A stretch of 42,472 nt of DNA. Origin: Gemmataceae bacterium. Lineage in GTDB: Bacteria; Planctomycetota; Planctomycetia; Gemmatales; Gemmataceae. Shown here in pieces: positions 36,901 through 42,472 of this stretch (within the stretch, counting starts at the first letter, position 1; each line of letters opens with the position of its first letter). Made by a program: the position numbers and the translations under genes. The notes under the pieces are model-generated. The model was given only the letters and a program-made list of their open reading frames with translations, had not been told where the DNA came from and searched no databases. The stretch spans positions 1 through 42,472 of the forward strand of contig JAIEPT010000152.1 of NCBI GenBank assembly GCA_019748295.1. The letters run 5' to 3'.

Positions 36901-39900
36901 GACGACCGTTTCGCGGTGGACGACACGGCCGCGGAAATCACGATCAATGGCGAGGAAGGACAGGACAGCTTCCAGATCGGCCAACTCTATTCGGCGCCGC
37001 GCACGCCGGTCGATGCGAACGTGTCCGTGGACGACGCGTTCGCCACCATCCAGACCACGCGGGGTTTTCTTTCCAACGGCAACAGCCGGCCCATGACCGT
37101 GAACGGCGGGACGGGGAACGACCGCTTCGTCGTTTTCCACAACAAGGCGGAGCTGGCGCTCAACGGCGACGACGGCGACGACATGTTCGAGATTCGCGCC
37201 TTCGCGCTCGTCGGTTCGCAAGAGCCGCAGCGCGCCCGCACCGACATCAGCGGCGGCGCCGGGGCGGACCTTGTGGAGTATGCGATCAATGCCCCGGTCA
37301 ATGTCGACGGCGGCGACGGCTTCGACACCGTCGTCATCATCGGGACCGAGTTCGGCGACGATTTCGTCATCACCAAGGACGGCGTCTACGGCGCCGGCCT
37401 CACGGTCCGCTACACGAACGTCGAATCGCTGCGGGTGGATGGCGCGGAAGGGGACGACCGCTTCTACATCCAGAGCACCAGCGAGAAGGTCGCCACCGAA
37501 ATCCTCGGCGGCCTCGGGAACGACACGTTCAACGTCTCGGGCGATGTGCCCCCCGTGACGAGCAACGATCTCAAGGGGCATAGCGGCCTGATCCTGCAAG
37601 GCGTCGAAAGCCAGGATGCTCGCTTCAATGGGCAGAACATCTGGGGCGTGGCCGCTCAGATCGCGGACAACGACGAACCCGCAGTCGTCATTCGGCCCAC
37701 CAACGGCGCGACGATCATCACCGAAGGGGGGGTCGCGGATACGTACACCGTGGTCCTTGCGTTCGCTCCCATCACGGCGATCCTCGTGAAGGCGCTCGCG
37801 CCGATTCCGACGCCGAACGAACGCGAGAAACGGGCTCGCAAGTTTTCCGTCGCCAGCAATGCGCCGGGGGCGCAGAACGCCTCGGACGGCGCCTTCGTCA
37901 CCCTCCGCTTCACGCCGTCGAATTGGTTCATCTCGCAAACCGTCTTCGTGGCCGCCGGCTCGACGACCTACACCGATGCGGCCGGGCTTTCGACGCGGCC
38001 GGAACTCGGCGATTCGTCCACCTTCAGCTACGACGACAGCGCCTACGAAGGAATCGACTTCGGCACGATCAGCCACGTCGTGGTCGCCGACCTGCCCTCC
38101 TACAACGGTTCGCTTTCGCAAAGCCAACTCTCGGCCGTCACCGGCGCGACGCAAGCGGTGCTGCAACTGGGCGGCAGCCCCGCGACGGGCGATCAGTTCC
38201 GCATCACCGTCAACAACAACGCTCCGGTGTCCTTCACGGCCGGGGCAGATGCGAGCTTTGGCGCGATTCTCGACGGCTTGCGGACCGCGTTCCTCGCCGC
38301 GCAGCCCGCGCAAGGCGGCATCGCGGCGACGCGGGTTGCCGACCGCGTCATCACGCTTTCGGGCAGCGTCAATGCGGGCGATCAGTACACGGTCACCATC
38401 GGCGCCAAGGCGCTGACCTACAGCGTGCCGCAAACCGGCGTGCGAACCCTCGCCCAGATGGCGTCGGGCATTGCTCAGCTCATCAATGCCGCCAATCTCA
38501 CCGGCGTCTCCGCGGATCCGCGGGCGAATAACGGCACGCTGATCATTCGCACGCTTGCTTCCTCCACCGTGTCGGTCGCCGAACTCACGGATCCCGGCAG
38601 CAACACGGCCATTTCGCTCGGCTCCGCCACGCAGCTTCTCCTTCTCGATGCCGACGACGGCAACCTCGCCACCGACAACAGCACCAACTTCGCCGTTTCC
38701 AAAACCTCCGCGAACGGAACCATCGGCATCAACGTCGATGGAGCCAACGGCGCCACGATGAACGTCGCCGTGCCCGACAAGTTGAGCCTCGACCTCGTGG
38801 GCCGCAAGATCGCGGTTACAAGCGGGCCGGGAGCCGGGCAGCAGCGCTATGTCGTCTCGGTGGTCGGCGCCGTCGTCACGGTCGATCGGCCCTGGGACGT
38901 CATCGATACGCCGACGTTCCAGTCCACGTATCAGATCCGCATGGACGACGCGATCGTCGGCCAACCGAGCGCGATCGACAACGCGAACTTCACGCTCACC
39001 GATGCATCGCGCACCGTTGCCTTCCGCACCGCGGGCGAAGGTCTTCGCGGCCGCGTGGTCCGCGTCGTCGGCGGGCCGGGCGTCGGGCAGGAACGGCTGA
39101 TCCTTTCCAACACGTCCAACACGCTCACGCTCAATGGGCCATGGAGCGTCGCCCCGACCTCCGCCAGCATCTACCGCATCGACATGTTCGACGGCCTCGC
39201 CGTGCCGAGCTTGCGAGTGCAGGTCAACGACAACGACCTGCCGGGCGTCATCGTGGACGAGACGCAGGGTTATCAAAACGGCGTGACTCCGGACAACGAC
39301 AACCTCACGACGGTGATCGAAGGGGGCAACGGCGACCAGTTCGGCGAAATGGACGTCGTTCGTCTGCGTCTCTCGAAGAACCCCGGCGCGACGCCTGTCG
39401 AGGTGACGCTTACCTACGAGGGCACGCAACTCACGCTGACCGACGTCAACGGCAATGCGATCGCCGGCAACAAGCTGGCCTTCGCAAACGCCAACTGGAG
39501 CACGTTCCAGGTCGTCCGCGTGGCCGCGTTCAACGACACGATCCGCGAGGGCTTCCACAGCAGCCTCATCAGCTTCACCGTGACGGCCGGAAGCGCCGAC
39601 GCCACGGTCACGGGCCAGACGGATTCCTTCACGATCCCGGCCGACAGTCCCGTGTTCGTCATGGGACTGACGCAGACGCCGAGCGGATCGATCAGCGTGA
39701 CGCTCGATGGGCAGACGATCTCGCAAGGGCCGAACCCAACCGGGCTGAGCTGGACGCTCGTCGGCAGCCGGCTGTTGTTTAGCGACAGCAACGACCCCGC
39801 GTCGGTCTCGGGCGCCTTGGTGGTGACGTACAACTACGTCAACCCAGGGTTCCTCAGCAGCTTCACGCCTCCGGTGCTGGTGAAGATCAACGACGACGAC

Positions 39901-40380
39901 GCCCCGACGGTGTTGACGCGCGAGACCGCGGGTTCGACCGACGTCATCGAAAACAGCGGCATCGCCGGCGCGAAGCTGACTTCGCTCGCCGCGGGCTGGA
40001 CCGCCGCTTCGCTCGGCGTCGTCGGCGAACGCGATCGATGCGGGCAATGGCGCGGATCTCATCTTCGGCGACAGCGCACGTCTTACCGGCAACGACACGC
40101 CGGCTCCGTTCGCCCTCGCCGGTCAGCCGCTCCGTCTCGGCAAGATCGAAACAATGCAGGCGGACGACGGCGGCGACGATCTGATCACCGCCGGCGCGGG
40201 AGCAGATGTCGTCTTCGGCGGATTCGGATCCGACACGCTGACGTTGGGCCTCGGCGACGACATCGCCCTCGGCGACAACGGCGAGCTGGCGTTTGTCGGC
40301 GGCGTCCCAGTCCTGAAAACGGCGGATATCGCCACCACGACCGGCGCGGCCGACCTCATCTTCGGCAACGACGGCGATGA
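30841..40380 (+). CDS. Giant surface protein, segment 3 (Flagellin_IN-like, RTX block 1, Calx-beta-like)
   Basis: The largest intact stretch, about 3,060 meaningful codons (to about 40030). It opens with units such as LLRDLNLGSGVRTVAG and LLSSLRRGAGIRTVGG, each followed by an '.l.dvl..i..a' helix, like Flagellin_IN repeats. The RTX nonapeptides lie at 35961-36672. Calx-beta-like DNDEPAVVIRP and NDNDLPGVIVDET segments follow. From about 40035 the frame reads Arg-rich nonsense, and true coding moves to the next register. Confidence 0.8.
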   Translation: MLHMPFEMILTPVGFGFNLGTGNTSSTLLRDLNLGSGVRTVAGSDLRVQLSDNSKSFDVDLDHDPSTTTLASLGITNGAGDDITVTLKDGTTFGIELGPIGTQTLADLVTKANAAAVTAFGDDQEKFVAQINTGRGSLLFLDRSTGNGTMAVSAPARLGMGAATRGILGSDLETYTEAAFATLGDVMLKIQQAATANGLSVAQFEVRVADDGKGLVAIDGTAGPGDFEIQALNNSIANRDLGFLVTGSEPVLQTSTLLSSLRRGAGIRTVGGNDFRVALRDGSFFDVDLSGSQTTLGDVLAAIDTATNSAFGGGQSKFRTGLDPVSNKPALFDLTSGGTAFAVTALNSSNAAADLGITAPAVAGNMQDGMAAYVLPVGSTTRVIQGGALHGDTITSRFGIRNATINSTVNLSASNIAATGLWNVAAIGIAGGSATGSFTFDMTFADPGADAADGFVSLRELRGGLADVNTLVSNPVRAGTLTLDLPVTITPGFGGMSSSATAQVVYANVTDTTTPPVVTFPSSNTTAEFLAAAQSVTMADALGALSNAAAYLQSLQSESQVGGQINPLAQPIIGLYRTPGQLLQFAETFSALLASLQANPPKTLQALQTALAALPNFGSVSLGFDSTSGSPALKINLTYSPQQISSQRLQLNLPKTAAELTALGLSSASTILDADRGSPVTVTANATLALGLGVNLTGARDSFLCGDETIADVDIRAIRDDLNFDALLGARTVSILAGSYVFDSDGSGASTTPANYSVDLAAGRQTFANALSTATGSLTGKVNAALPIQYGPELNQPLKSTISLGVDYPPLAGSVALSVSGPNVDATLASQPLNGNIQGLRAGFKELFRLLDLAFDASIFSKGLPIVGTQLMDAANFLEQIQNKVGDNFDFTTGILMPTRAQQAIFDAFGPGGLNWLQDNNSDGLVNKSDVVITTSANGTSFSLNLSSPLQTIDTPVDFDMMMPGLGLALKSAANVKLGFAMPLSFGISTTKGVYIDSSSLTGFGITLDAEMAAPPDASGYVGTLGTMPYRITQRTGTNARIQGSFAFGVNDPNSDGTLTLNEMMSALGSAASANEASAQTAARNLIKGGFTTSSNVDFRFYLLSDLPAGTAFPRYQMDLDVTGWGFTSSTSSSTTTQTTPTVSIDNLKFELVSFMRDFIGPALVRIRNSFRPMDGIVDFLNSAAMPFISLVFGRAPYTSAASFGGKVEIGNFAGASLAIRRIVEGGQLVGATNNPFGIFGVVPFGMMPDSPAIGSPEFVAWSNLLTVGPITGLTGEAWIDLGSATLTDITFDGNLAKQPLPRGKQMLDPVTVNMRGYGDPTDGAGVSILGDIHALSIRTDVAAGVQDAALSLLATQLLPGRGKVQGLFGGAIRMLLGSGLDPVDIPILKDAAQNVSLLFGDWARGGQQAQDNWLFSYNTPEMFLYLYQDIPISKEELAKKVLGVSELAKIFKVFSVEVQAYIPVAFEARADMKFVFDTTGLQTFASTKNAGDIGNGFYFDDLAGVNKNGPNTAKIVGSNKDPEQARILGGAGLGVQIVFNASILQLKVGVEAIAFLGSSWDFRDPDNSDGLYRIRANEFDVNSGASVYDQSFTISFRADAFVKISVGISIFRITIIDIRFNLGTVTFDIPIAGQTFATLPSLGGFSNGVVTLDFSNQPTADTTFWIGAGSAIGDVIVSAKLKTAFPNVFYVVSQLYRGVTRVVGNAGAGNDTIYVSSAVTATIEYRGGGGNDTIYGGSGNDFLYGDAGIDTILGGAGADEIRGGTEADAVDGGDGNDLIYGDAGADILRGGRGDDTIYGGIGANFIYGGMGADLLVGDQDDEEIHGNQGNDVIRAGGGNDRIYGGDGADELDGEDGNDTIYGGLGNDLINGSDGVDQIYGEQNNDTIYGGLGNDRLDGGGASDRVFGDNDPPDSSDAGGDDLIFARGGSDFLDGQGGSDVYLIDFFGVGADSLITVLDTGSAVGTDRFSATGTILADQFLLRSDAGGALSFVAMLNGPAAVERINYSGVERIVVNGGLGDDRFAVDDTAAEITINGEEGQDSFQIGQLYSAPRTPVDANVSVDDAFATIQTTRGFLSNGNSRPMTVNGGTGNDRFVVFHNKAELALNGDDGDDMFEIRAFALVGSQEPQRARTDISGGAGADLVEYAINAPVNVDGGDGFDTVVIIGTEFGDDFVITKDGVYGAGLTVRYTNVESLRVDGAEGDDRFYIQSTSEKVATEILGGLGNDTFNVSGDVPPVTSNDLKGHSGLILQGVESQDARFNGQNIWGVAAQIADNDEPAVVIRPTNGATIITEGGVADTYTVVLAFAPITAILVKALAPIPTPNEREKRARKFSVASNAPGAQNASDGAFVTLRFTPSNWFISQTVFVAAGSTTYTDAAGLSTRPELGDSSTFSYDDSAYEGIDFGTISHVVVADLPSYNGSLSQSQLSAVTGATQAVLQLGGSPATGDQFRITVNNNAPVSFTAGADASFGAILDGLRTAFLAAQPAQGGIAATRVADRVITLSGSVNAGDQYTVTIGAKALTYSVPQTGVRTLAQMASGIAQLINAANLTGVSADPRANNGTLIIRTLASSTVSVAELTDPGSNTAISLGSATQLLLLDADDGNLATDNSTNFAVSKTSANGTIGINVDGANGATMNVAVPDKLSLDLVGRKIAVTSGPGAGQQRYVVSVVGAVVTVDRPWDVIDTPTFQSTYQIRMDDAIVGQPSAIDNANFTLTDASRTVAFRTAGEGLRGRVVRVVGGPGVGQERLILSNTSNTLTLNGPWSVAPTSASIYRIDMFDGLAVPSLRVQVNDNDLPGVIVDETQGYQNGVTPDNDNLTTVIEGGNGDQFGEMDVVRLRLSKNPGATPVEVTLTYEGTQLTLTDVNGNAIAGNKLAFANANWSTFQVVRVAAFNDTIREGFHSSLISFTVTAGSADATVTGQTDSFTIPADSPVFVMGLTQTPSGSISVTLDGQTISQGPNPTGLSWTLVGSRLLFSDSNDPASVSGALVVTYNYVNPGFLSSFTPPVLVKINDDDAPTVLTRETAGSTDVIENSGIAGAKLTSLAAGWTAASLGVVGERDRCGQWRGSHLRRQRTSYRQRHAGSVRPRRSAAPSRQDRNNAGGRRRRRSDHRRRGSRCRLRRIRIRHADVGPRRRHRPRRQRRAGVCRRRPSPENGGYRHHDRRGRPHLRQRRR
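35961..36672 (+). repeat. RTX nonapeptide block 1
   Basis: About 25 nonapeptides of the GGxGxDxUx type (GGSGNDFLYGDAGIDTILGG, for example) encoded in tandem. In known RTX proteins these bind calcium and fold into parallel beta-rolls outside the cell, which implies a secreted product. Homologous repeats make this stretch prone to recombination. Confidence 0.92.
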
Positions 40381-40731
40381 TGCGATTCTGGGCGGCGTGG
40401 GCGCCGATCTCATCGACGGCAACGCCGGGAACGACCTCATCCTCGGCGACAACGGCACGCTGACAGGCCGCCTCGGCGGGATCGTCACCGACCCGCGCAA
40501 CCGGGCACTCATCGGCACCACGCTCTACGATGCAAGCGGCCTGGTCCGGATCGATCGCACGCAGCAATTCGCCTCGCCCGGCACGGCTCCGGCGTGGACC
40601 AACTGGGTCGTCACGGTCGATGCCGGTCTGACTGGTCTTTATGGCGACGACTACATCGCGGGCGGTCCGGACAACGACACGATCTTCGGCCAACGCGGCA
40701 ACGACACCATCCAGGGAGACGGCTCGATCGA
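40042..40731 (+). repeat. RTX-type block 2, interrupted
   Basis: A second, less regular set of Gly/Asp nonapeptides (for example GAGADVVFGGFGSDTLTLG and GNDGDDAILGGVGADLIDG) with inserted loops such as LGDNGELAFVGGVPVLKT. The 'LGDNG' spacing resembles RTX blocks of other giant planctomycete proteins. Confidence 0.75.
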
Positions 40732-41518
40732 CAGCCGGCCTGGGATCCGCAAGCCGCAATGGCGAACCTTATGGCGAACTCGGTTTGTTCGTGACTTCGG
40801 ACGCCGATTACTACAACCAGGTCGTCAGCAGCCAAACCACGCCATCAACGGTCAACCAGATCGTCCTTCAGGGCGTGCCGACGCTTACCAGCCCAACAGG
40901 TACGGTCTCGGGGGACGTGCAGACGTTCACATGGTCTTCCGTGTTCGGCGCCGCGAATTACGACATCTGGATCGACAACGTCACGACCGGCCAGTCGCAG
41001 GTCATCCGCACCGCATCGATCACGACGACAAGCTGGACCAGCCCCGCGCTATCGCCCGGCAATACCTACGCTTGGTGGGTGCGAGCAATCAGTTCCACGG
41101 GCAACGCGACCGCATGGAGCAGCGCCGGCCGATTCGCGATCGCTGCTGTTGCCGCTCCAGTCGCGATCGGCCCAACGGGAGTCCAATCGACGGACGCACT
41201 GAACTTTACCTGGAACTCCGTTGCCGGCGCCGCCAAGTACGACCTCTGGCTCCAAGACTCGGCGAGCGGGGCGTTGACCGCGTATCCAACGGGTCTTGTC
41301 GGTACGAGTTGGACGGCTCCGACGCTCTCGCCAGGCCGAACGTATCAGTGGTGGCTCCGTTCCGTCAGCACGAATGGGACCACGAGCGCCTGGAACACTC
41401 CCCTGACGTTCTCCGTTCCGGCCCTGGGCACGCCGGCACTCGGGACGCCGACAGGTTTGTTAGGGACCGACACGCCGACCTTTACCTGGACGAGTACGAC
41501 GTTGGCCGTTCGCTATGA
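40154..41518 (+). CDS. Giant surface protein, segment 4 (RTX block 2)
   Basis: The frame is open from about 40030 (AIDAGNGADLIFGD) although its first ATG is at 40154. It carries a second RTX set (GGDDLITAGAGADVVFGG, then GADLIDGNAGNDLILGDNG and GLYGDDYIAGGPDNDTIFG). Sense ends near 40740-40780; afterwards the frame is Arg/His-rich. Segment 5 continues one register further. Confidence 0.65.
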   Translation: MQADDGGDDLITAGAGADVVFGGFGSDTLTLGLGDDIALGDNGELAFVGGVPVLKTADIATTTGAADLIFGNDGDDAILGGVGADLIDGNAGNDLILGDNGTLTGRLGGIVTDPRNRALIGTTLYDASGLVRIDRTQQFASPGTAPAWTNWVVTVDAGLTGLYGDDYIAGGPDNDTIFGQRGNDTIQGDGSIDSRPGIRKPQWRTLWRTRFVRDFGRRLLQPGRQQPNHAINGQPDRPSGRADAYQPNRYGLGGRADVHMVFRVRRRELRHLDRQRHDRPVAGHPHRIDHDDKLDQPRAIARQYLRLVGASNQFHGQRDRMEQRRPIRDRCCCRSSRDRPNGSPIDGRTELYLELRCRRRQVRPLAPRLGERGVDRVSNGSCRYELDGSDALARPNVSVVAPFRQHEWDHERLEHSPDVLRSGPGHAGTRDADRFVRDRHADLYLDEYDVGRSL

Positions 41519-42287
41519 CGTTTACTTGTCGAACAACACCACCGGCGCGGTGCAAGTTTTGAGCAGCGGCAACATGGCGGGCGTGGCTTCGCCGAATTGG
41601 ACTTCCCCCGCCCTTTCGCCGGGCAGCAACTATACCTGGTGGGTCCGCGCCGTCAGTGCCGACGGCTCCGCCGGCGCCTGGAGCACGGGCAAGACGTTTT
41701 CGACGCCGAGCCTCGGAACGCCGACGTTGTCGGGCCCCCCGGGAGTCCTCGCCACCGATACGCCGACATTCGCCTGGTCCAACGTATCGTTCGCGGCGAA
41801 GTACGACGTTTACCTGTCCAACGCCACGACTGGAGCCACGCAAGTGTTCCGCACCGGCAACCTCGCTGGGGTCGTGAATCCGACATTCGCATCGCCGGCA
41901 CTGGCTCCGGGGAGCAACTACACCCGGTGGGTGCGAGCCGTCAGCGCCGACGGGACGCTCGGAGCGTGGAGCACATCGCGCTCATTCAGCACTCCAGCTC
42001 TCACGATACCGGTGCTGGTCGGCCCCACCGGAAACGGCTTCTCGACGACGCCGACGTTCAGCTGGAATGCGGTCGCATTGGCGGCGAGATACGACGTGTA
42101 CGTCAGCGACCTCGCCACAGGCCAGGATCAGGTTGTACGCAAATCGAATCTGACTGGGACTTCATGGACATTGTCGGGGATCCCATCGCTGATCTCCGGC
42201 CATCGCTACCGCTGGTGGCTGCGAGCGATCAGCAACGACGGCAGCGTCAGCGGCTGGAGCAATCCGCTCGATTTCGTCGTCTCGTAA
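40641..42287 (+). CDS. Giant surface protein, segment 5 (five Fn3-like repeats, C-terminus)
   Basis: Meaningful coding begins near 40755 (SRNGEPYGELGLFVTSDADY). Five tandem Fn3-like domains of about 90 residues follow to the stop at 42287, each with 'tPTFtW' near the start, 'aa.YDvyl' and 'g..Y.WWvRA.s..g..sAWS' near the end. The protein ends NPLDFVVS with no sorting signal. Confidence 0.75.
   Translation: MATTTSRAVRTTTRSSANAATTPSRETARSTAGLGSASRNGEPYGELGLFVTSDADYYNQVVSSQTTPSTVNQIVLQGVPTLTSPTGTVSGDVQTFTWSSVFGAANYDIWIDNVTTGQSQVIRTASITTTSWTSPALSPGNTYAWWVRAISSTGNATAWSSAGRFAIAAVAAPVAIGPTGVQSTDALNFTWNSVAGAAKYDLWLQDSASGALTAYPTGLVGTSWTAPTLSPGRTYQWWLRSVSTNGTTSAWNTPLTFSVPALGTPALGTPTGLLGTDTPTFTWTSTTLAVRYDVYLSNNTTGAVQVLSSGNMAGVASPNWTSPALSPGSNYTWWVRAVSADGSAGAWSTGKTFSTPSLGTPTLSGPPGVLATDTPTFAWSNVSFAAKYDVYLSNATTGATQVFRTGNLAGVVNPTFASPALAPGSNYTRWVRAVSADGTLGAWSTSRSFSTPALTIPVLVGPTGNGFSTTPTFSWNAVALAARYDVYVSDLATGQDQVVRKSNLTGTSWTLSGIPSLISGHRYRWWLRAISNDGSVSGWSNPLDFVVS
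40872..42284 (+). repeat. Five tandem Fn3-like repeats (~280-288 bp each)
   Basis: Repeat starts lie near 40872 (GVPTLTSPTG), 41145, 41424 (LGTPALGTPTG), 41712 (LGTPTLSGPPG) and 42000 (LTIPVLVGPTG). The third and fourth repeats are the most alike (YDVYLSNNTTGA and YDVYLSNATTGA), suggesting recent duplication. Confidence 0.85.
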
Positions 42288-42349
42288 AAGCCTGGCAGGC
42301 TATGAAACCTGCGAGGAGTTCATTCGCTAGGTCGCGGTAAAGGAAGACC

Positions 42350-42440
42350 GCAGGTGTGCCATGCTTCGCCGGGGGCATGCTTGGTCGGTGAAAGCAGGGC
42401 GTTCGCTGGCCCCTGCCAGGAACCCGCCTAGAGCGGCTTG
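42350..42440. repeat. Partial copy of the GTGCCATGCTT repeat, inverted
   Basis: GTGCCATGCTTCGCCGGGGG and the following GGCATGCTTGG...GGTGAAAGC...GGCCCCTGCCAGGAACCCGCC match the reverse complement of the left arm at 20533-20620. The copy may continue past the window edge. Confidence 0.7.
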
Positions 42441-42472
42441 GCAGATCGACGTGGCGGCCGACGTTGCGTTCT

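Larger units (their letters stand above)
29305..42287 (+). pseudogene. Giant secreted RTX / Fn3-like surface protein gene, interrupted by four frame changes
   Basis: About 4,300 codons of continuous domain content occupy five frames in turn: 29305-30122, 30123 to about 30840, about 30841 to 40030, about 40030 to 40770, and to 42287. The leader contains SPGVERLECRLAPAVV, the planctomycete 'LExLExR' pattern seen in large exported proteins. Domain order is beta-rich N-terminus, two or three Flagellin_IN-like repeats (LLRDLNLGSGVRTV and LLSSLRRGAGIRTV), a long unassigned region, an RTX block, Calx-beta-like segments, a second RTX block and five Fn3-like repeats. No frame carries an additional stop between shifts. 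This could be real decay, assembly errors, or, at the first site, slippage. An adhesive or calcium-stabilised surface role is inferred. Confidence 0.75.

Noticed and set aside
34150-40098. A 1,982-codon open frame on the minus strand, antisense to the giant RTX gene
   Set aside because: It mirrors the coding strand's GC-rich third positions and Gly/Asp repeats; composition is Arg/Val/Asp-rich with no domain, and RTX and Calx-beta domains lie on the other strand.

Overview
The window looks like a chromosome segment of a planctomycete, most probably a Gemmataceae-type one. The basis is high GC, two DUF1559 proteins with a CxC...CxxC zinc ribbon at the N-terminus, a Ser/Thr kinase with a short leading domain, a Tat-exported DUF362 protein, a secreted PQQ-propeller protein, and a giant RTX surface protein with a planctomycete-style 'LExR' leader. 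Assignment below family level is inference. No rRNA, tRNA, CRISPR array or complete insertion sequence was seen.

Layout. 1-4.9 kb: LLM-class flavin oxidoreductase, convergent with a beta-class DNA methyltransferase; then a divergent Ser/Thr kinase and a poorly conserved, possibly frameshifted hypothetical locus. 5-10.6 kb: DUF362 protein, a ~275-bp palindromic repeat, an antitoxin/toxin/PPC-decarboxylase-like gene set on the minus strand, a small membrane protein, and a secreted helical-repeat protein with a ~41-residue period. 10.8-14.5 kb (minus): a nucleotidyltransferase (NMN-adenylyltransferase-like), a membrane-anchored HAD-like protein and glutamine-dependent NAD synthetase, a plausible NAD cluster. 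15-20.3 kb (minus): PQQ propeller plus FAH-family hydrolase; secreted CxxC protein plus squalene/phytoene synthase (4-bp overlap); GH57 branching enzyme. 20.7-25.2 kb (minus): an operon of DUF1559, a DUF1559-DUF58 fused reading frame, and a BatD-like membrane protein. 25.9-27.4 kb: lysine 2,3-aminomutase family radical SAM enzyme. 27.4-28.3 kb: repeats interrupted by what reads as a ~454-nt ORF-less group II intron. 29.3-42.3 kb: one giant secreted protein gene (about 4,300 codons) that is continuous in domain content but broken by four single-nucleotide frame changes.

A striking feature is the number of long inverted repeats between genes. At least ten different ones occur, with perfect or near-perfect arms of 12 to 61 nt. 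One of them is translated in frame and joins a DUF1559 gene to a DUF58 gene; another flanks the intron. The strongest leads are the intron candidate, the fused DUF1559-DUF58 frame, the frameshifted giant RTX/Fn3 gene with a G-run slippery site, and a PPC-decarboxylase homologue lacking the conserved Asn of its active-site motif.
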